Positions 46,783 through 59,111 of a DNA stretch of 64,000 nt are shown piece by piece. How positions within the stretch are numbered: position 1 is the stretch's first letter; the number at the start of each line of letters is the position of its first letter. Made by a program: the position numbers and the translations under genes. Under the pieces are notes generated by a model. That model ran no database searches and had not been told where the DNA came from. It saw only the letters and a program-made list of their open reading frames with translations. The DNA is from Thalassia testudinum (taxonomy: Eukaryota; Streptophyta; Magnoliopsida; Alismatales; Hydrocharitaceae): positions 42,917,001 to 42,981,000 of the forward strand of contig JAZHRO010000003.1 in assembly GCA_037157565.1 (NCBI GenBank), in the 5' to 3' direction.

Positions 46783-48035
46783 GAGACACAGGAGGAAGAA
46801 AGGTGCCCTGCAATACAAACAATCAAATCTGTCCTTAAATGGGTTAGCCTAAAGACCTACAGACTCTCAAAACCCGTCTTAAGATAAAGGAACAATTTGA
46901 TCTACTTCCGTCTGTTCAATCCAACCAGTTAGAAGGAGGGATTGGGGAGAAGGTTCTTCCTTCGGCTTACGCCTCCGGTTTCTAGTGTACCCCCTAGCCG
47001 CGATCGTTTGACTCTACTCCCTAGCTAGACATCAGATTGAACAGTAGAAACAGAATAATCGAAAATAATCTCGTTCTGAGTTCTAAAGAGCGAGTTCAAT
47101 CCTTAAGGCCAATGTCTACTCTGTTTTATTTAGGGATAGGTTTGAATGTGCATTGGAATGTGATGGGCCCTTTAAATGCGTTGTGCCCTTAATGATTGAT
47201 TGATTTGTGTGTGCATGCACAACCAGTGGTTTTCAAGCAAGATTATTTTTGACGTGGTGAATTTTAAGGTTCAAATCTTGCTTAGTAGCTTTTAGGATTC
47301 AACTTTAGGTGTTTTCAAACAAGTTTCATTGGCACACCAGGTTTTGCAAGCACAGGTGAAGATGTTTTCCTTTAAAGCTTAAAAAGAATGTGGAGTGCTT
47401 GGTAAATCCCTAAGAGTTGAACCTAATTGGCAACTACTTGATGAGTTTATTTTATTTGAAGTGGTGCGGCCCAATCAACTCAAACAATTGGCCACAAATG
47501 CACCACTAAGTTAGGTACTCAAAAATGGTTAACCTAGAATAATTTCTACTCTGTTATGTGTTGCTTTGTGTGTACCGGTTCCACAGATCAGAACCTGGTT
47601 GAGTAGAAAACAAATTAAGTTGATCAAGTGCCTTGAATGTGGGTGTGTGTTGCGTGTTTGTTGGAAATTACCCCACAAAATTATCTTTTTGTTATTTTTT
47701 TTTATGAATGAGGGTGGAATGAATGTGAGTGGAAATCCAAACAACCAAACTATTCCTAGGATTTATGCAAACACCTAGGTTAATTGGAATTTGGATTTAA
47801 TGTGGCGAATGAAATCTATGGAGGGGGAAAGAATGGGGAAGCACTTACAGTTGTCTTCAACTGCACTTTACTCCAGTTTACCGCTTGTTGATTCCTTGAT
47901 GGAGGTCTCTGCAAAACAATAGACATAAGAGAAAGCTAGTTAGAAAACAAATAAAGTGCAAGAAATGCGAAGGAAAGATCGGAAATCATTGCCTCCTCGG
48001 CAACAGCGCCAAAATGTTAAGACGTACAAATTGCT
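46783..48035 (-). other. 5' leader of the non-autonomous element
   Basis: About 1.25 kb between primer-binding site and the acidic frame. No supported gene. Confidence 0.5.
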
Positions 48036-48052
48036 CCCCGGCAACGGCGCCA
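47988..48052 (-). promoter_or_regulatory. Duplicated primer-binding site, tRNA-Asp type
   Basis: The functional-looking site (48036-48052) matches the recalled tRNA-Asp 3' end exactly over 17 nt. A diverged copy (TCGGCAACAGCGCCA on +) lies 42 bp to the left and carries the following AAAATGTT that normally marks the LTR edge. A 42-bp unit spanning the site and the LTR edge has been duplicated. Confidence 0.75.
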
Positions 48053-48055
48053 AAA

Positions 48056-49678
48056 TGTTGAATGCTACGAATCGCTACGCTAACGTGTTCGATTTTGGAA
48101 AACCTGTCGTTGTAGCTTGAAAGCGAAGAATTCGTGTTCAACAAATAAAATTTATACGGAAATTAAAATTCCGGGTTGAACACAGGGAGGCGGACGTTTG
48201 ATTTAAAAACTATGCGTTTCTTTTTATTTGTCATGGAATAATTCAATTTAAAACTATCTAATTATTTACAATAAATAGAAGAGAGAGAGAGAGTAAGAGA
48301 GAAAGAGAATATTACACAGAGAAATCAAAATGAGATGTAGAATGAACAAGGAATTATCATTAAGGAGATTGTTCATTTCACTCTTACAACTACAAAGTAT
48401 AAAACAATTACTCTAGAAAGCGATAAATTTACTCTAGAAAGCATTAAAAGAATGGAGGGAGAAATGTCCTCCTTGACACCCGGGAACGGAGCAGCACGCC
48501 GTCGTCGTCGCGGGATCCACTTCTGAAGGGGGACGAAAATTTGGACTTATCTCGCGAGAAGCATCCCGGGTGTGGGACAAGCTTCTCTTGAGCTTTGGAG
48601 GGGTAGAGAAGAGAAGGAAGGGATGAGAATTTCGTATGGAGGGGGTCTCCTTTTATAGTTGCAAGGAGTGGGGGCAAGATGGACATTACAACTTTAAAAT
48701 AATAAATGAGGGGTCTTTAGTGACGGATAAATCCGTCACTAAAGCCCCCAACGTGGGCGTAGCTCCCGCGCCCACGCACGCCTGCTCAGCTGCTCGCGCG
48801 CGCAATGCATGCGCACGTTCAGCGATCCTCAGCTGTCTGATCGTGAGATCAGATGACTTAAGTCGTGCCTTCACCCGCTGCGCTGCGCACCCACCCGCGT
48901 GCGATCGCACATCCATGCCACGCGTTCAATCGCGCGTGAACGCTATCGGGTGTGCACGGCCGTCCGATCAAGATCCAACGCCTGCCCACACCCGATCGCC
49001 CGCGCCTTCCAGCCCTTCGCTGTGGCTCAAACCCACGCCCGTCGCTTGCGTAAGCGCGCTCGACCGCTGCGCTACGAGGCGCGGATGGTCGAGCGGACGA
49101 TTTTAAGCGCGGCTAACCACAGCCGTTGGATCAAGATCCAACGGCGTAGAGCGAGTGGGTGCAGGATCTTCAAAGGTTGCATGCGGCTGTTTGGGCGGCC
49201 GAGATGGCACCACATGGTGCCATCTTGGCCGTCCATCTTCTGGAAGTTGTAGATGGTGCCACGGATGTCGGATTGACTCGATTTTTGTGTCGTTGGACTG
49301 CGTTCGTCGATCTGAATTCATCCTTGTGGTCGGATTTGTCATCTGAAGTGTGGATTTACATCATCCTGGCCCTTGATCTTCTAGGGTTCCCTAGTCACTA
49401 TCTGATGCTACGGATGCCTGATTAGGGCGATCTTGGAATCATTGAACTCCAATCGTCACCCTGATCACATCCATACGGTTGGATCTTTGATCCGAGGCTC
49501 CGATAAAATGTTTGCCCTATCCAAGAAAATAAAAGGAGACAATTAACCTCCATTTTATTCAAACTACTCTAAATGCAAGATGATGCATGTTATGCAATAT
49601 TTATATCATGAAATGCAATCCTATGCTTAAGAACATGCATAAATAGACATCTTAAGTAGTGTAAATGTGTTTACATCA
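48056..49678 (-). repeat. Right (5') LTR of the non-autonomous element, 1623 bp
   Basis: It matches the left LTR with scattered differences. About 177 bp (left-LTR positions 42345-42521, including most of the second tandem unit) are replaced by four bases after 48477. TATA on - is at 48651-48660. The divergence is clearly larger than between the array LTRs at 3855-28318, so this insertion is older. Confidence 0.9.
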
Positions 49679-50579
49679 AGAGCTCATGGACGGATTCAAA
49701 AGGAAGAGGACTCCTCAAAGAATCTCCCTTCCAATTTTGGAAGGGATTGATTGAACAGAGAAGTTCTCTTCAATCAAAGGTCGTCGGAGAAGGATTCCTC
49801 CACGATAATGACAGAGTGACCTATTTGTGAGAATGACGACAAAGTTAGGGGCTTGTTCAATAGAGTTTTGAAAGTTAAGGGCAGAAATGTAATTAGACAG
49901 GATCAATTTGCAAACTAGGTCAAGACAAACTCATCTTAGGTCTAAATTTTAGTACAAACCTAATTTGGACCTAAGGAATCCAATGGTGAAGTTGGAATTT
50001 GGTTTTGACCATGTTTGACTGGGTAATTTATGCAAAAACCTAAATTAAGGCAAATGTCTGTCTGTGGTTCTACGTTGGGTCAAAATGGGTTCTAATGGTC
50101 AAATTGAAGGTTCCAAACCCTAGATAATATTTTTCTATGAACTTTAGAGGGTTTAGGTAGATTTTATTCTGATCAGAACCTCAGTTAATTAAGTGGGTCT
50201 GTTTTTAGGATTTTAAAAGTCATTTAATTCTCAAAACACGTGCAAACCCTTTTCTGATTGTTCTAACCCACTTGTTATCTTTTTAAGACCAATTGACCTT
50301 CATTCAACCCCTGAGAAAACCTATGGTTGTACTACATTCATGATAAGCTGGTAAAATTACAGTTTTAGCCTTAGTTTCTTATTTTTCCTTTAGAATGATT
50401 ATGCAATGACTTGTGACTCTCTGGTGGTTATGTAGGAGCATTTACTGACTTAATTGGGTCAAAATGAGCTAGTTATGGCTCATGATGTTGTTCCCATCAA
50501 AGGCATTATGAAATGTCCTAATGAAAAGAGAAAATAACAACATAATTACGGAAGGCAGGTTACGATATAACCATGGATT

Positions 50580-50870
50580 CTAACAGGACAAATCCCTAAG
50601 CTTGTCAATTATTCCTGCATGTTGGGCTTGTAATTCAACTTCCCATACAACGTGATCAATTTCAATGTCATCTAGTCTTTCTTGCATCCTTTGAAGATCC
50701 CCTTGATAGGATAAAATTTCAACCTCCATCTGATGAACTTTATTGTCCATGAGTTCCAAATCCCTTTCCAAATCGTTGACCTTGTTGAGGAGCCATTCAA
50801 TGTACTCCTCATTTGCCTGTCCATCACTAGGTAGACAAATGTGGTTTACCTCTAGGAATCGGTGTCGCAC
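50580..50870 (-). pseudogene. Coiled-coil fragment of a GRF-type protein
   Basis: The frame (GTG-initiated in its open extent, so probably an internal exon) reads EEYIEWLLNKVNDLERDLE, then heptad-like stretches with QRMQERLDDIE to a stop. It looks like a coiled coil. Plant proteins with an N-terminal GRF zinc finger followed by a coiled coil are common in repeat-rich genomes; the GRF finger lies 150 bp upstream. The AAGGC-flanked solo LTR begins 80 bp after the stop. Confidence 0.5.
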
Positions 50871-51022
50871 ACCCAGAAAGTAAGACTCTGCTTTTGCAGA
50901 GTCAATGGTTGGTTCCAGTGTAGTAGAATAGACCCTGTAGTTGCAACCCTAGTGATAACATATTCTCATTAATTTCCTAATTGAAATGACCAAATTAGGA
51001 CTTGTTGGGTAGGAATACTTAC

Positions 51023-51163
51023 TTCATTCCCTCTACGACAAATGTAGAAAAGTCGATCCATCGTCGAGAACTGAGTTCCATCGTACTCCTCCAAGGTCAA
51101 CTTAGTAGGAAGCCCACAATAACATTTTCGACCATGGGTCGTGGTCATGAGTCCATTGGCCAT
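51023..51163 (-). pseudogene. GRF-type zinc finger exon
   Basis: KCYCGLPTKLTLEEYDGTQF followed by RLFYICRRGNE matches the GRF finger pattern (C-x-C-G, then F-x-x-C), a nucleic-acid-binding domain. The exon ends at a consensus donor (GTAAGTATTCC on -, 51012-51022). Together with the coiled-coil exon it forms a plausible two-exon gene, host or transposon-borne; whether it is expressed cannot be told. Confidence 0.55.
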
Positions 51164-51617
51164 GCTTGCACTTCTGTACAGTTACTAAGAAACCATCTCG
51201 CAATTGAACCATTCATATTCTACTTGAATATGGATAAGTCATTTCACAGTTACAGTGAAACTGAACCTATTTAGGTAACATCAGGTTTACTCAGAGTACA
51301 TAAGACTACCAAATATCATAGTAGAACTTCATCACATTTAGTTCAATTGATAGAAAGACGGTAATTAGAGAAGTCGTGAAGTTCCTTAAAGGCATGTCGA
51401 CTCCATCAAATCGTTTCAAAAATTGAATCTAAAAACCACTTCATCTGGAAACGGTAGTTTCGAAGCCACCTTAATCGGGGATGCACCTGGAATGAGATTA
51501 AGAAATGTAATTGAGAGGTTATCTATTGAAATGACCCTTCCCCAGGGTCGTTCGAGGTTTTCTCGAAAGGGTAGGGGTGTAAGCGCAAATTTAAACCCCC
51601 TTGGTTTAAATCTTAGG
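51164..51617. other. Unclassified spacer before the next LTR
   Basis: No gene supported. A 9-bp inverted repeat (ATTTAAACC and GGTTTAAAT) lies at about 51589-51611, just before the LTR start at 51618. Confidence 0.45.
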
Positions 51618-54600
51618 TGTTAGTCACGTGAAATTGGGTTTTAAATCGTTGCGTTGTAGTATAGTCGAAATCTCGCGAAAAACTGATAAAATTTATACTC
51701 GAAAAAGTCCGAGGTCGTTCGCTGGGAGCAGTAGGAATTTAATTCTTAAGATTGCAATTTTAAACAATAGAGATAGAAATTATAATCAGAAATTGATTCA
51801 GAATAATGTGGCAATAATATCAAGTGTCAGACTGCAAAAAGAATGGAGTAAAATGGTGATTTGAATCACCAATTACTCCCTACAATAATAGCAATTGGAA
51901 CTCAATAACTATGTATGAAATAAACTCAAATCAGCCATCTGATTGAATGATCAGACATCTTAAACGTCTGGATGAATAGTGCTCTACTTCTTCAGTTCTA
52001 TCTCTTCTTCTCTTCTGCGGCTCTTCTTCTATTCTTCTTCTCTGCTTCTGCTTCTCTTCTACTTCTCTTCTTTCACTGCTCTTTTCCTTCTCTTCCTTTT
52101 CTTCTTTCTTTCTCTGCTCTTCTTCACACAGAGGGGGAAGGAGTCTTCAGATTTGGTTAAGTGTTGAGCCAATTCTCCAGAGAGAAACCCTCCCATGCCC
52201 TACGCAAGCTCTCCTCTCTTACTCTCCTTGGGTTTCCTCCTTTCTTCTACCTTCACAAGGCCATGCACAGTACCAGGTTATCGGGTATTCAGACCTAGAG
52301 CGCACCTGGGTCTAGGGTCACCGGCATGGTGTAGTGACCGAGTGTACAGGGCTTAGGTGGGCAATCGGGTCTGCACCAGGTCCATGGGGGCAATGTCACA
52401 GACGAGGAGCGTAAAGGGTGTGAGGACCTCACCCCTCAAGTGTTGAGGCGATAAGCCCTCAACACTTTTTCAATTTATGCGACACAGGAGGATCATCCGT
52501 ATCCGATGTGGGACTATCCCACAGGGCTTTCTTTGTACAACAGCAGCAAGTGATTGCTCATCAAATTGGTGTGCTGTTGCTATCTCTTGGGCTAATTGAA
52601 GGCTCACGGAAGCACCTGGAGAGGAGTATGTGTCGATTGGGAGCTGCAACAGGTGAAACCAAGACCTGGAGGTAGATGAACACATCGGAGAACACGCTGA
52701 CGATGGCGGTTGTCCGACGAAGAACCTGAAAAGACAAATACGGCCTAATGGCCCAGTTAGAATAGCTCAAAGGCTTCGTCGGATGTTACGACCCAATTCC
52801 CGAATCCCTACGAGACACGAGAATCGGACCGACTTGACTGATCCCAAGACCCAGTCGTCCAACGAGAAAGTAACCAAAAAGCAGTAAAATAAACCACATT
52901 CACCATGCAAGCAACTAAAAGTAACAAAAGTACAGCAGTAAAGAAATAAACTACTACAGTACGCACCACCACAACAGTATAGAATTAAAAACAGATACAG
53001 AAATATGAAGTTTACAATAAAAGAGTACAAAGGTGTAACAGAATACTCACTACTACAGAAAACTGATACAACAAAAGTGCAACTACTAGGCTCTACTAGG
53101 CCAAGTACCCTTTGCAGCCGTAGGCTCTTGCTGCTCAACACCTGGACCTGAAAAAGGTGGTAAGTACAATACATCAGCGAAACGCTGAGTAGAGTGGCAA
53201 CCAGCTAACTAAGAGAAACAGTAAAGGTGGACAGGTAGCTGTTGTTTTCAATTTCTTTCTTTATTTAACTAATTATTCTTTCTTTTATCACTAGGTTTAT
53301 TTATCAGGTCTTTTTCTTGATCTCGACTGCTCCTCGTGGGAACGATCTTGATTGCAGTCTTTTCCGAAGAGTAGAAGTAGCAGTGGTGCTCTCCTGGCCG
53401 AGAGAGTCCCCCGTGGTGATCCTACCCTCAGTCAACCACCCCAAGGTCGCTGACAGACGTAACGGTGACTACGGTACGTGCGATACATGCACAGGTAGCT
53501 ACCCCGCACTGGCACGTGGTCAGTCGTTTCCGTTAACAGGTGCGCCCAAAGCACAGCACGGAACCAATATAGGGCAGAGCCCTCAGAGTAACATGGGTCT
53601 AGCCCCTCCACAGTAACCAAACAGGGGACTCGCCCCTCCACAGTCTGTACACCCTCGCTTGCCTACCCTGGTTTGCCCAGTGGGCCTAACAAGTCGGTGT
53701 AGGACGGCTAGCTGAATCCTGGGCCCCGTAGGGTGGCTAGCTCTCTCCCTTAGCAGCTCTCCCCAGTACTGTGTACACGAGAGCCAGAAAGTCGGTGCAA
53801 AGTGGCCAAACTCACCTCGGTCTCAACCTGAGGGCGGCAAGCTCCCCTCTACACTAAGAGGTAATATGTGCTCTCTTTGGTACCACGTACCCAAGAGACA
53901 ACACACTTTCCCATTCACTTTTCTAGTTCCATTCTATTTATTTCCAGGAGCTCTACTCCTAATTCCCCGTAGGGTTAGTGCTCATGTTTCCTCAGGCCAA
54001 ACCATACTAGGTTTCATCATTCAGGTTTATTCGCATATAGCAGGTGTTGCCAACATTAAATCTTTCTTTTCCAATTTATATACAAGCATCTCGTATTTAA
54101 TTTCAACCAACAGAAATTACATGTAGCAGCTACTAACAACAGTACTCTACATTTCATAGGTAGCTGTTATCCAATTACAAGCAGTTATTATTCCATCTAC
54201 TCATTTCAAGACTGCATTTAAGGCATTTAATACAATCATTCCAGTGTTTCTAGTCCTAGGATTCATGCCATAGCCTAGGATCTATCATTCAGTCTAGTTT
54301 TCAAGTTCTAGGATTCATGCCATACCCTAGGATCTATCATTCAGTCTAGTTTTTAGGTCCTAGGATTCATGCCATATCCTAGGATCTATCATTCAATCTA
54401 GTTTTTCTGGTCCTAGGATTCATGCCATACCCTAGGATCTATCATTTATTTCAGATATGCATTTATGTTTGTAATTAACTAAAGGAAGCCACTCTACCCG
54501 CAAAATCGGGAGAAATGGGGGCGTGATCGACAGGTCCACGTGCCTCCGCAACCCCCAAGTCCGCAACAGAACGAGGTCCTAACACAAGGATCAACCACAA

Positions 54601-57196
54601 GAAACCACTCAGAATATGATAACAGGCATTCCAACAAGTAGAGGAACTTATACGAAGAAGAACGGAATCTTAAACGCAGAAATCGGACCTCGAACGGACC
54701 CTAAACGGGTCAAAAATGACAACTCTGACTCAAATCAGACGTCTAGAACATCTTCCAGATGTCTTAAAAGGAGTCTAGATCCATACCTCACTCTGTGCTA
54801 CTCCTCATATGTCCAGAGATCCTGCTGAACCATCTGGACCTAGTTCCAGACGTCCGACCCTCTCTGGACGTCCGGAGACGCTCTCCACCGTCTGGTGACT
54901 CGCCCAGATGTCTGAACTGCCTGGGAGGGCATGCCCTGCGCCTTCTCGAAGTGAAACCTATATGCGTACACGAAAACTCTCAAACACAGCACGCTACAGA
55001 GTTTCGACGGAACGGCCTGCATGGCCGTATCTGCAAAAAGGAAGGTATAGGCACAGTATGTACCTATCAGTCGTCTGGAGCTTCTTCCAAACGTCATCCA
55101 TGTCGTTTGGATGTAGGTCCAGATGTCTGATTCTGGGAAAAATTCCCAGAATCAGAACCTCCTTCAACTTCTTCCCGCTGCACACAGCCACGCTGCGCTC
55201 GTCCGCCCGCTGCTCTAGCTGCAACAGCGTCAGGGAGGACTTCCTCGACACAACACTCCACCTTGCGCACGCTGGCCAGCCTCGAGCTGCTCCTGTGAGC
55301 TCTCTCTCTCTCACGGCTCGCGTGCTCTCTTCTCTTCCCTCTCGCTGCTCTTCTCCTCTCCGCCGCTGCACTTGGCTGTAGCTGCTACTCGCTCTCGCGC
55401 TGGAGGAAGGAGAAGATGGGTGGGGTGGTGAACGAGGGAGAGGGGAGAGGAGTATTTATAGGCACGAGGGGGGCAGTTCTGCAAGTCGGCAAGGGGAGAG
55501 AAAGAGGAGAAGGCTACTAGGGTTTAGTCTGCGCGTGGCACGCACGCAGACTCACGATCGTATGCACGCAAAAATTAATTTCCAGACATCTGGGAAGGTG
55601 TCCAGACGTCTGACCAGACGTCTGGACCATCTCCCAGACGTCTTAAAGTATTTTGATGTCACGGGTCTTAACATCAGACTACGGCGAACATGATGAGGGG
55701 GTCAGTATGGTGCGAGCGTGGTTTGTAGGTGCTAGTGGAGGTGGACTGTGTGTGTGAAGGTGGTGGTGTTTGGGGAAGAGTTTGGACAAGTAATCCCGTC
55801 AATTTCTTGAGAGGTTTTACTCGCGTTGATACGGCGGAGGTGTGGGAGGTGGTAGAAGCTCATTTGGGCGTGTGTGGTGGCTGCTGGGGCTCGTCGGAGG
55901 TCTGCCGATGAGATGGAAGACGGAGTCACGGTGGGCGTTGGCGGGGCCGAAGTGGAGTGTTGAAGTTGATGTTGTGATGAGGGGAAGTTGAGGAGTCATT
56001 TGAGAGAGGTAGCAGACGACGAGGAGTGGAGATGGCGTTGGTTGTGGTATGGCCGGCGTCGAAGAAGGAAGCTGCTCCGGTGGGTAGGAAATGGCGAGGA
56101 TGAAGAGGATAGGGGCACGGCAGGTATTGCTCGACACGGAAGAAGGTGAGGAAGATAGCTCTGTCGCCAGTATTGCGAACAGAGGAAGAATAGAGACGGA
56201 GGAGGTCGCCGGACGTCGAGGAGCAATTCGGCCAAGAAAGAGGAGAGGAATTGGAGATGTTTCTGGCTGAATTCGAGTGTCGAAAGTTCTATCTGATCTA
56301 GGGAGTATTTTATAGGTCATCAGAGGGCGATTAGAGCTTGGGAAGCTTGGAAGGTCATCAGAGTTGGAAACCCAATTTTCAAATGATCCGCATTAGGATT
56401 TGGGCAAGACTTGGAGCCCAAGATGTGGCTCAAATGAAAGACAACTTCGTCAAGAATCTGAGTATCTATTTTGGGATTGGTTGATTGAGAATCCAGCGAG
56501 AAATCCTCGCTCGATCTCAACGGTGAAGCTCAAATTTGCCTTTAATGGCTCCAGGGACCTATCTGCGAAGGCGATGACAAAGTTAGGTGTGTTTAGACAT
56601 GACTAAGTTGCAAACTAGGTCAAGACAATCTCAGATTGGGACCAAATTTCAGTAAAAACCTAATTTGAACCTAAGAAATCCAATGGTGAAGTTGGATTTT
56701 GATTTTGACCACGTTTGACTAGGTAATTTATGTAAAAACCCAAATTAGGGTAAATATTTGTCTGAGACTATTTTGGGTTAAGATGAGTTCTGATGGTCAA
56801 ATTGAAGGTACCAAACCTTAGAGAATATTTTTATATGAATTTTAGAGGGTTTAGGTGAATTTTATCTTGACAAAAAGCTCAATTAATTAAGCAGGTCTAT
56901 TTTTAGGGTTTTAGAAGTCATTTAATTCTCAAAACATGCGAAAACCCTTTTCTGTCTGTTCTGACCCACTTGTTAGCCTTTTAGGATCATTTGACCCTTA
57001 ATTAACCCTTGGAAAACCTGTGGTTTTACTGCATTCATGATATGATGGTAAAATTACAGTTTTAACTCTGGTTTCTTGTCTTTCTCTTAGAATGATTATG
57101 CAATGAATTACAGTCCTCTGGTGGTTATGTAGGAACATTTAATGACTTAATTTGGTCAAATTGAGCTAGTTATGGCTCATGATGGTGTTCCCATCA
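51618..57196 (-). repeat. Athila-like 3' LTR split by a Tekay-type solo LTR
   Basis: It starts TGTTAGTCACG (boundary inferred by alignment to 39941) and ends GTTCCCATCA. Without the insert it is about 2.68 kb. TATA on - is CTATAAAATACTCC (56301-56314). A weak inverted repeat, TTGGGC and GCCCAA with a 10-base loop, lies at 56400-56421. The U5 motif is near 51640-51735. Confidence 0.8.
52784..55673 (-). repeat. Third Tekay-type solo LTR, reverse orientation, 2890 bp
   Basis: TGTTACGA to TCTTAACA, flanked by TCGGA (52779-52783) and TCAGA (55674-55678), a duplication with one change. It is a diverged relative of 28488-31175, with the CCTAGG repeat, octamer pairs (54737/54757; lattice 55584, 55604, 55616, 55636), a TATA box on - (55453-55461) and an upstream inverted repeat (55527-55551). 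No internal region is present. Confidence 0.87.
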
Positions 57197-59111
57197 TACC
57201 CCCATGCCTAGCTTTTGCTAGTCCCTTAGAAAAATCTCAAGGATTTTAACTCAAATTCTAGACCACATGCCTTTTTATGCTTAGAACTTTGATGTGTGCT
57301 TTCTTTTGTAGATTAGGTCAGAATGCTAATAGTAGGCCTAGAGGTACTCAAGTCCAACCAAGATCCACACCTGACCAACTCTAGCCTCAGTCTGCCGTGA
57401 TGGTTTCTAAGGCCCACAGGAACTAACCTAAGGTTCGTTGAACTCCGCGGTTAAAGCATCCGTGCTTGTAACATACTTTAGCCCAGGTTCAGTTTACAAT
57501 GCATTTTTGTAAGAGTGAGACAGAAGAATTTTTTTTTAATTTTTGGAGAGTTTTCTCTCATTTTTCTTTTTATTTCTAGCTTCAGATTAGCTTTACAACA
57601 CGGTCTGTATCGGATTCCTAGTTCCCACCATCAATCCTTATAGGGTCCATAGCAATCGATGCTTCGAGATAACATCGCCCATGGAAACCCCCAGAACCTT
57701 GGCTTTCGAGATTTCGAGATAATCCCGCCCATGGTGTTCTGTAGCTAAATCCAGCCTCTGGCAATCGACATTTTATGACAATGCCGCCCATGGCATCTGA
57801 ACCAGCACAAGGTGCTTACATGCCCCCAGTAGGATATTTAGATATCCTAGGAGACAAGCATCGAAGAGATGGTATGTTATTGTGCATCTTCAAGGGGAAT
57901 TTCCTGCCTCTTCACGCCAGGAACTCTTCTAAATCAACTTGTGTTGATCAGCCGCTCCTAATCAGGTAGCTTTTCCAGAACAGATTTAATGCATTTTGCG
58001 TGATTTTGATAATTAAGCACACTGAACTAGACTATGTGTGGATTGGGGTGCTTAGGTTACCAAGTTCCGCAAACCAGAGGTTAGTTAACAATGCCGAATA
58101 TTCCCTAAGCCTTAGACCTAATACTTAAGCTTCGCATTTTCCCCAACTTCTTGAGGACTATCCAGATCTTAACGGATACTTGAATTTTTAAGCCTAAAAT
58201 CGCAACCCAAGAGGCCTAAGATCAGCGTTCATACTAATCTCTTTTTGTCTCCTAGCACTTTTTGTCTTTCATTTTCTTTCTTTTTGATTTGGTCTAGAAC
58301 TAAGTCAATTCCTTAATCTTTTACTAATGACCATCTCTCTTTTTCTTTTTCAAATTGTGCTCCTTTTTGACATTTATATCACCTCCCCTTTTCCTCCTAA
58401 AAAATGATATGCAATTAATTTTTCAAAATTTCCTCCCTTCTCCATTTTTTTTGTTCTTTTTCAATTTGTTTTTTTTTTTTTGGTTTTTGGAATATGTAAT
58501 TTTTTTTATGAAACCCTTTCTTGTGAAGTGATTCTCACAATGTTTTGCACTTTAATACCCCCCCATGCCTACGATTTGAAATGTCCTCATTGTAAATTAG
58601 GTAGGTTCGGGTTCAGCTTAGATCGCACATTAGAACAGGTTTTGGGTGAGTGGATGGGTTGGGGTGACTATTGCGAACGATTTCAAGCTCGAGTTCGGGT
58701 ACTAGAGGTGGAGTCAGCTATTCTAATGGACGAGCCCTAAAGTGTAATACGAGTTCAGCATAAGATGTGTCAAGAAGGGTTTCGGGGTTTTTCAAAAAGA
58801 TGATGGGTTGCCTCCCGTTAAGTGCTGAGTTTAATGTCATCAGCCAGGCACAATGAGCTCAGGGAGATGTAATTGTCTTCTCGAATGATATGATCATGAT
58901 GGATGAGAATTGGATGGCCACAGATAAGTATCAAGGCATGGTGGAGAGTCATTCTAGAATGTCTCAGATATAATTATGGTTGATTTGTTTCTGGATGATC
59001 TTTCATAAGTTTCTGCAGAGGAAATAGTTAGAAGGTGTAGTGATCATGGCATTTTGTAGTAGGGTTATGGTGATTCCAAAGCTTAATCGAAACGGGTCTA
59101 GTTAGTGTACC
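57197..59111 (-). other. 3' noncoding region of the gag-only element
   Basis: It parallels 6615-8076: polypurine tract, the TTCGAGATA/CCATGG degenerate repeat (about 57655-57800), and T-rich runs near 58440-58510. No envelope-like gene. Confidence 0.6.

Larger units (their letters stand above)
41920..49678 (-). mobile_element. Non-autonomous Athila-like retrotransposon with both LTRs
   Basis: LTRs at 41920-43718 and 48056-49678 flank a 4.3 kb internal region with a tRNA-Asp primer-binding site at the right end and a polypurine tract (GGCAGGGGGTA on -) at the left end, so it is on the - strand. The flanks GGAGC (41915-41919) and AGAGC (49679-49683) are a duplication with one mutation. No reverse transcriptase, integrase or recognisable gag is present; it encodes one decayed acidic frame. 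It must borrow replication proteins from an autonomous relative. Confidence 0.88.
39941..50499 (-). repeat. Solo Athila-like LTR split by a second element, duplication AAGGC
   Basis: The left part is 39941-41919 and the right part about 49684-50499, together about 2.8 kb. It starts TGTTCTCCGC and ends GTTCCCATCA, with AAGGC at 39936-39940 and 50500-50504. The right part matches the U3 ends of the LTRs at 3855-6614 and 51618-57196. It has a TATA box on - (CTTTATAAGG, 41784-41793), an upstream inverted repeat (41873-41906) and the U5 motif near 39970-40065. No primer-binding site or internal region adjoins it, hence solo. Confidence 0.88.
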
